This document shows, piece by piece, positions 5,363-5,787 of a stretch of 5,787 nt of DNA (its first letter is position 1; each line of letters begins with the position of its first letter). This DNA is from Alphaproteobacteria bacterium MarineAlpha3_Bin3 (GTDB taxonomy: Bacteria; Pseudomonadota; Alphaproteobacteria; Rhodospirillales; Casp-alpha2), in the NCBI GenBank assembly GCA_002938075.1, contig PTLK01000134.1:1-5787 (forward strand). Direction: 5' to 3'. The notes beneath the pieces were generated by a model. It searched no databases, was not told the origin of the DNA, and saw only the letters and a list, made by a program, of their open reading frames with translations. The position numbers were made by a program, and so were the translations under genes.

Positions 5363-5390
5363 AAGGCCGTCGAAACGAGGAGGCGGCCCT
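5363..5390 (-). terminator. Inverted repeat after the HTH gene, possible terminator without U-tract
   Basis: AGGGCCG (5390-5384) pairs with CGGCCTT (5369-5363) over 7 bp, with an inner TCG-TTT-CGA stem. It starts 4 nt after the regulator's stop. No T-run follows on the minus strand (GAAAAG instead), so it is not a standard intrinsic terminator. It may be a 3'-end stabilising hairpin or a weak terminator. Confidence 0.35.
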
Positions 5391-5394
5391 GGAT

Positions 5395-5787
5395 TTATTT
5401 GCCGACGGAAGCGTTGGCCAGGGATTTCGTTAATTCAAACAGGCGCTTGCGCACCTTGGGGTTGGAAATCCGGTAGTAAGCACGCACCAGTTCCAGCGTT
5501 TCGCGGCGGGCCAGCGGGTCGGGCTCAAGTGTTTTTTGCTCCCGCTCGCGGAGGCCTATGGTGACTTGACCTTCGGCGGTTCTCAAGTTGGCCGGGATGT
5601 CTTCGAAGAAGAACGAGATCGGCACGTCCAGTATACGGCTGAGTTGAAACAGGCGCGAAGCGCCAATACGGTTGGCACCGCGTTCGTATTTCTGAATCTG
5701 TTGGAAGGTCAGGCCGACGGCGTCTCCAAGTTTCTCCTGGCTTAGGCCCAGCAAGGTCCGGCGCTGGCGCACCCGACCGCCGACATG
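5395..5787 (-). CDS. Cro/CI-type (XRE) helix-turn-helix regulator, PhrR/PraR-like, 5' end outside window
   Basis: A transcription regulator of the XRE family. The visible 130 residues begin in mid-protein: HVGGR precedes VRQRRTLLGLSQEKLG, in frame to the window edge, so the GTG at 5772 is not the true start. Residues about 5-60 form the HTH_3 domain, with the recognition region GLTFQQIQKYERGANRIGAS (25-44) and then LSRILDVPISFFFEDIP (39-65 region). The C-terminal part (about 85-130) is a helical tail with LELVRAYYRISNPKVRKRLF. This closely resembles the small regulators (PhrR, PraR and relatives) that are very common in alphaproteobacteria. A regulator of this kind just upstream of metK is, from memory, a recurrent arrangement there. 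Its targets cannot be read from the sequence. The stop TAA is at 5397-5395. Confidence 0.9.
   Translation of the reverse strand, partial: HVGGRVRQRRTLLGLSQEKLGDAVGLTFQQIQKYERGANRIGASRLFQLSRILDVPISFFFEDIPANLRTAEGQVTIGLREREQKTLEPDPLARRETLELVRAYYRISNPKVRKRLFELTKSLANASVGK

Noticed and set aside
5174..5394. SAM/SAH riboswitch in the metK leader
   Set aside because: That class is typical for metK in Rhodobacterales, but the GATTT loop, CTTGC and GCTAA core fit SAM-II much better.

Overview
The window looks like chromosomal DNA from an alphaproteobacterium, probably a Rhodospirillales-type lineage. The evidence is the gene order, the high G+C coding bias, the style of the HTH regulator (VRQRRTLLGLSQEKLG) and the IF2 N-terminus. 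The lineage is inferred from protein style only. All genes lie on the minus strand and are core housekeeping genes. I see no mobile element, CRISPR array, tRNA or rRNA.

In transcription order (high to low coordinate) there are three units. (1) The 3' part of a Cro/CI-type (PhrR/PraR-like) regulator, 5787-5395. (2) metK-trmB, 5173-3291, in which S-adenosylmethionine (SAM) synthetase overlaps a SAM-dependent tRNA m7G methyltransferase by 4 nt. (3) rimP-nusA-ylxR-infB, 3069 to beyond base 1, the ribosome-maturation, transcription-elongation and translation-initiation cluster. Here rimP and nusA overlap as ATGA, and ylxR and infB follow after gaps of 15 and 16 nt. infB is cut by the window edge.

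The interesting material is in the two intergenic regions, each 221 nt (no gene-free stretch exceeds 300). The metK leader (5174-5394) carries a convincing SAM-II riboswitch aptamer at 5294-5243, with the P1 stem, the GATTT loop, the CTTGC pseudoknot strand and the GCTAA core. The aptamer ends about 57 nt before the ribosome binding site. The spacer contains pairings that could link SAM binding to the RBS: an anti-SD segment, a segment that can pair with the anti-SD and overlaps the aptamer, and an 8-nt exact complement of the aptamer loop. The expected logic is feedback: high SAM shuts off MetK synthesis, and TrmB, a SAM consumer, is in the same unit.

The trmB-rimP gap (3070-3290) holds a strong intrinsic terminator at 3177-3148. 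It is preceded by a stem-loop and a possible promoter, and followed by an 11-bp hairpin just before rimP. It may simply end metK-trmB. It could also make a small RNA, or act as an attenuator in the leader of the NusA operon. The coding genes are ordinary, and the regulatory RNA is what deserves a second look.
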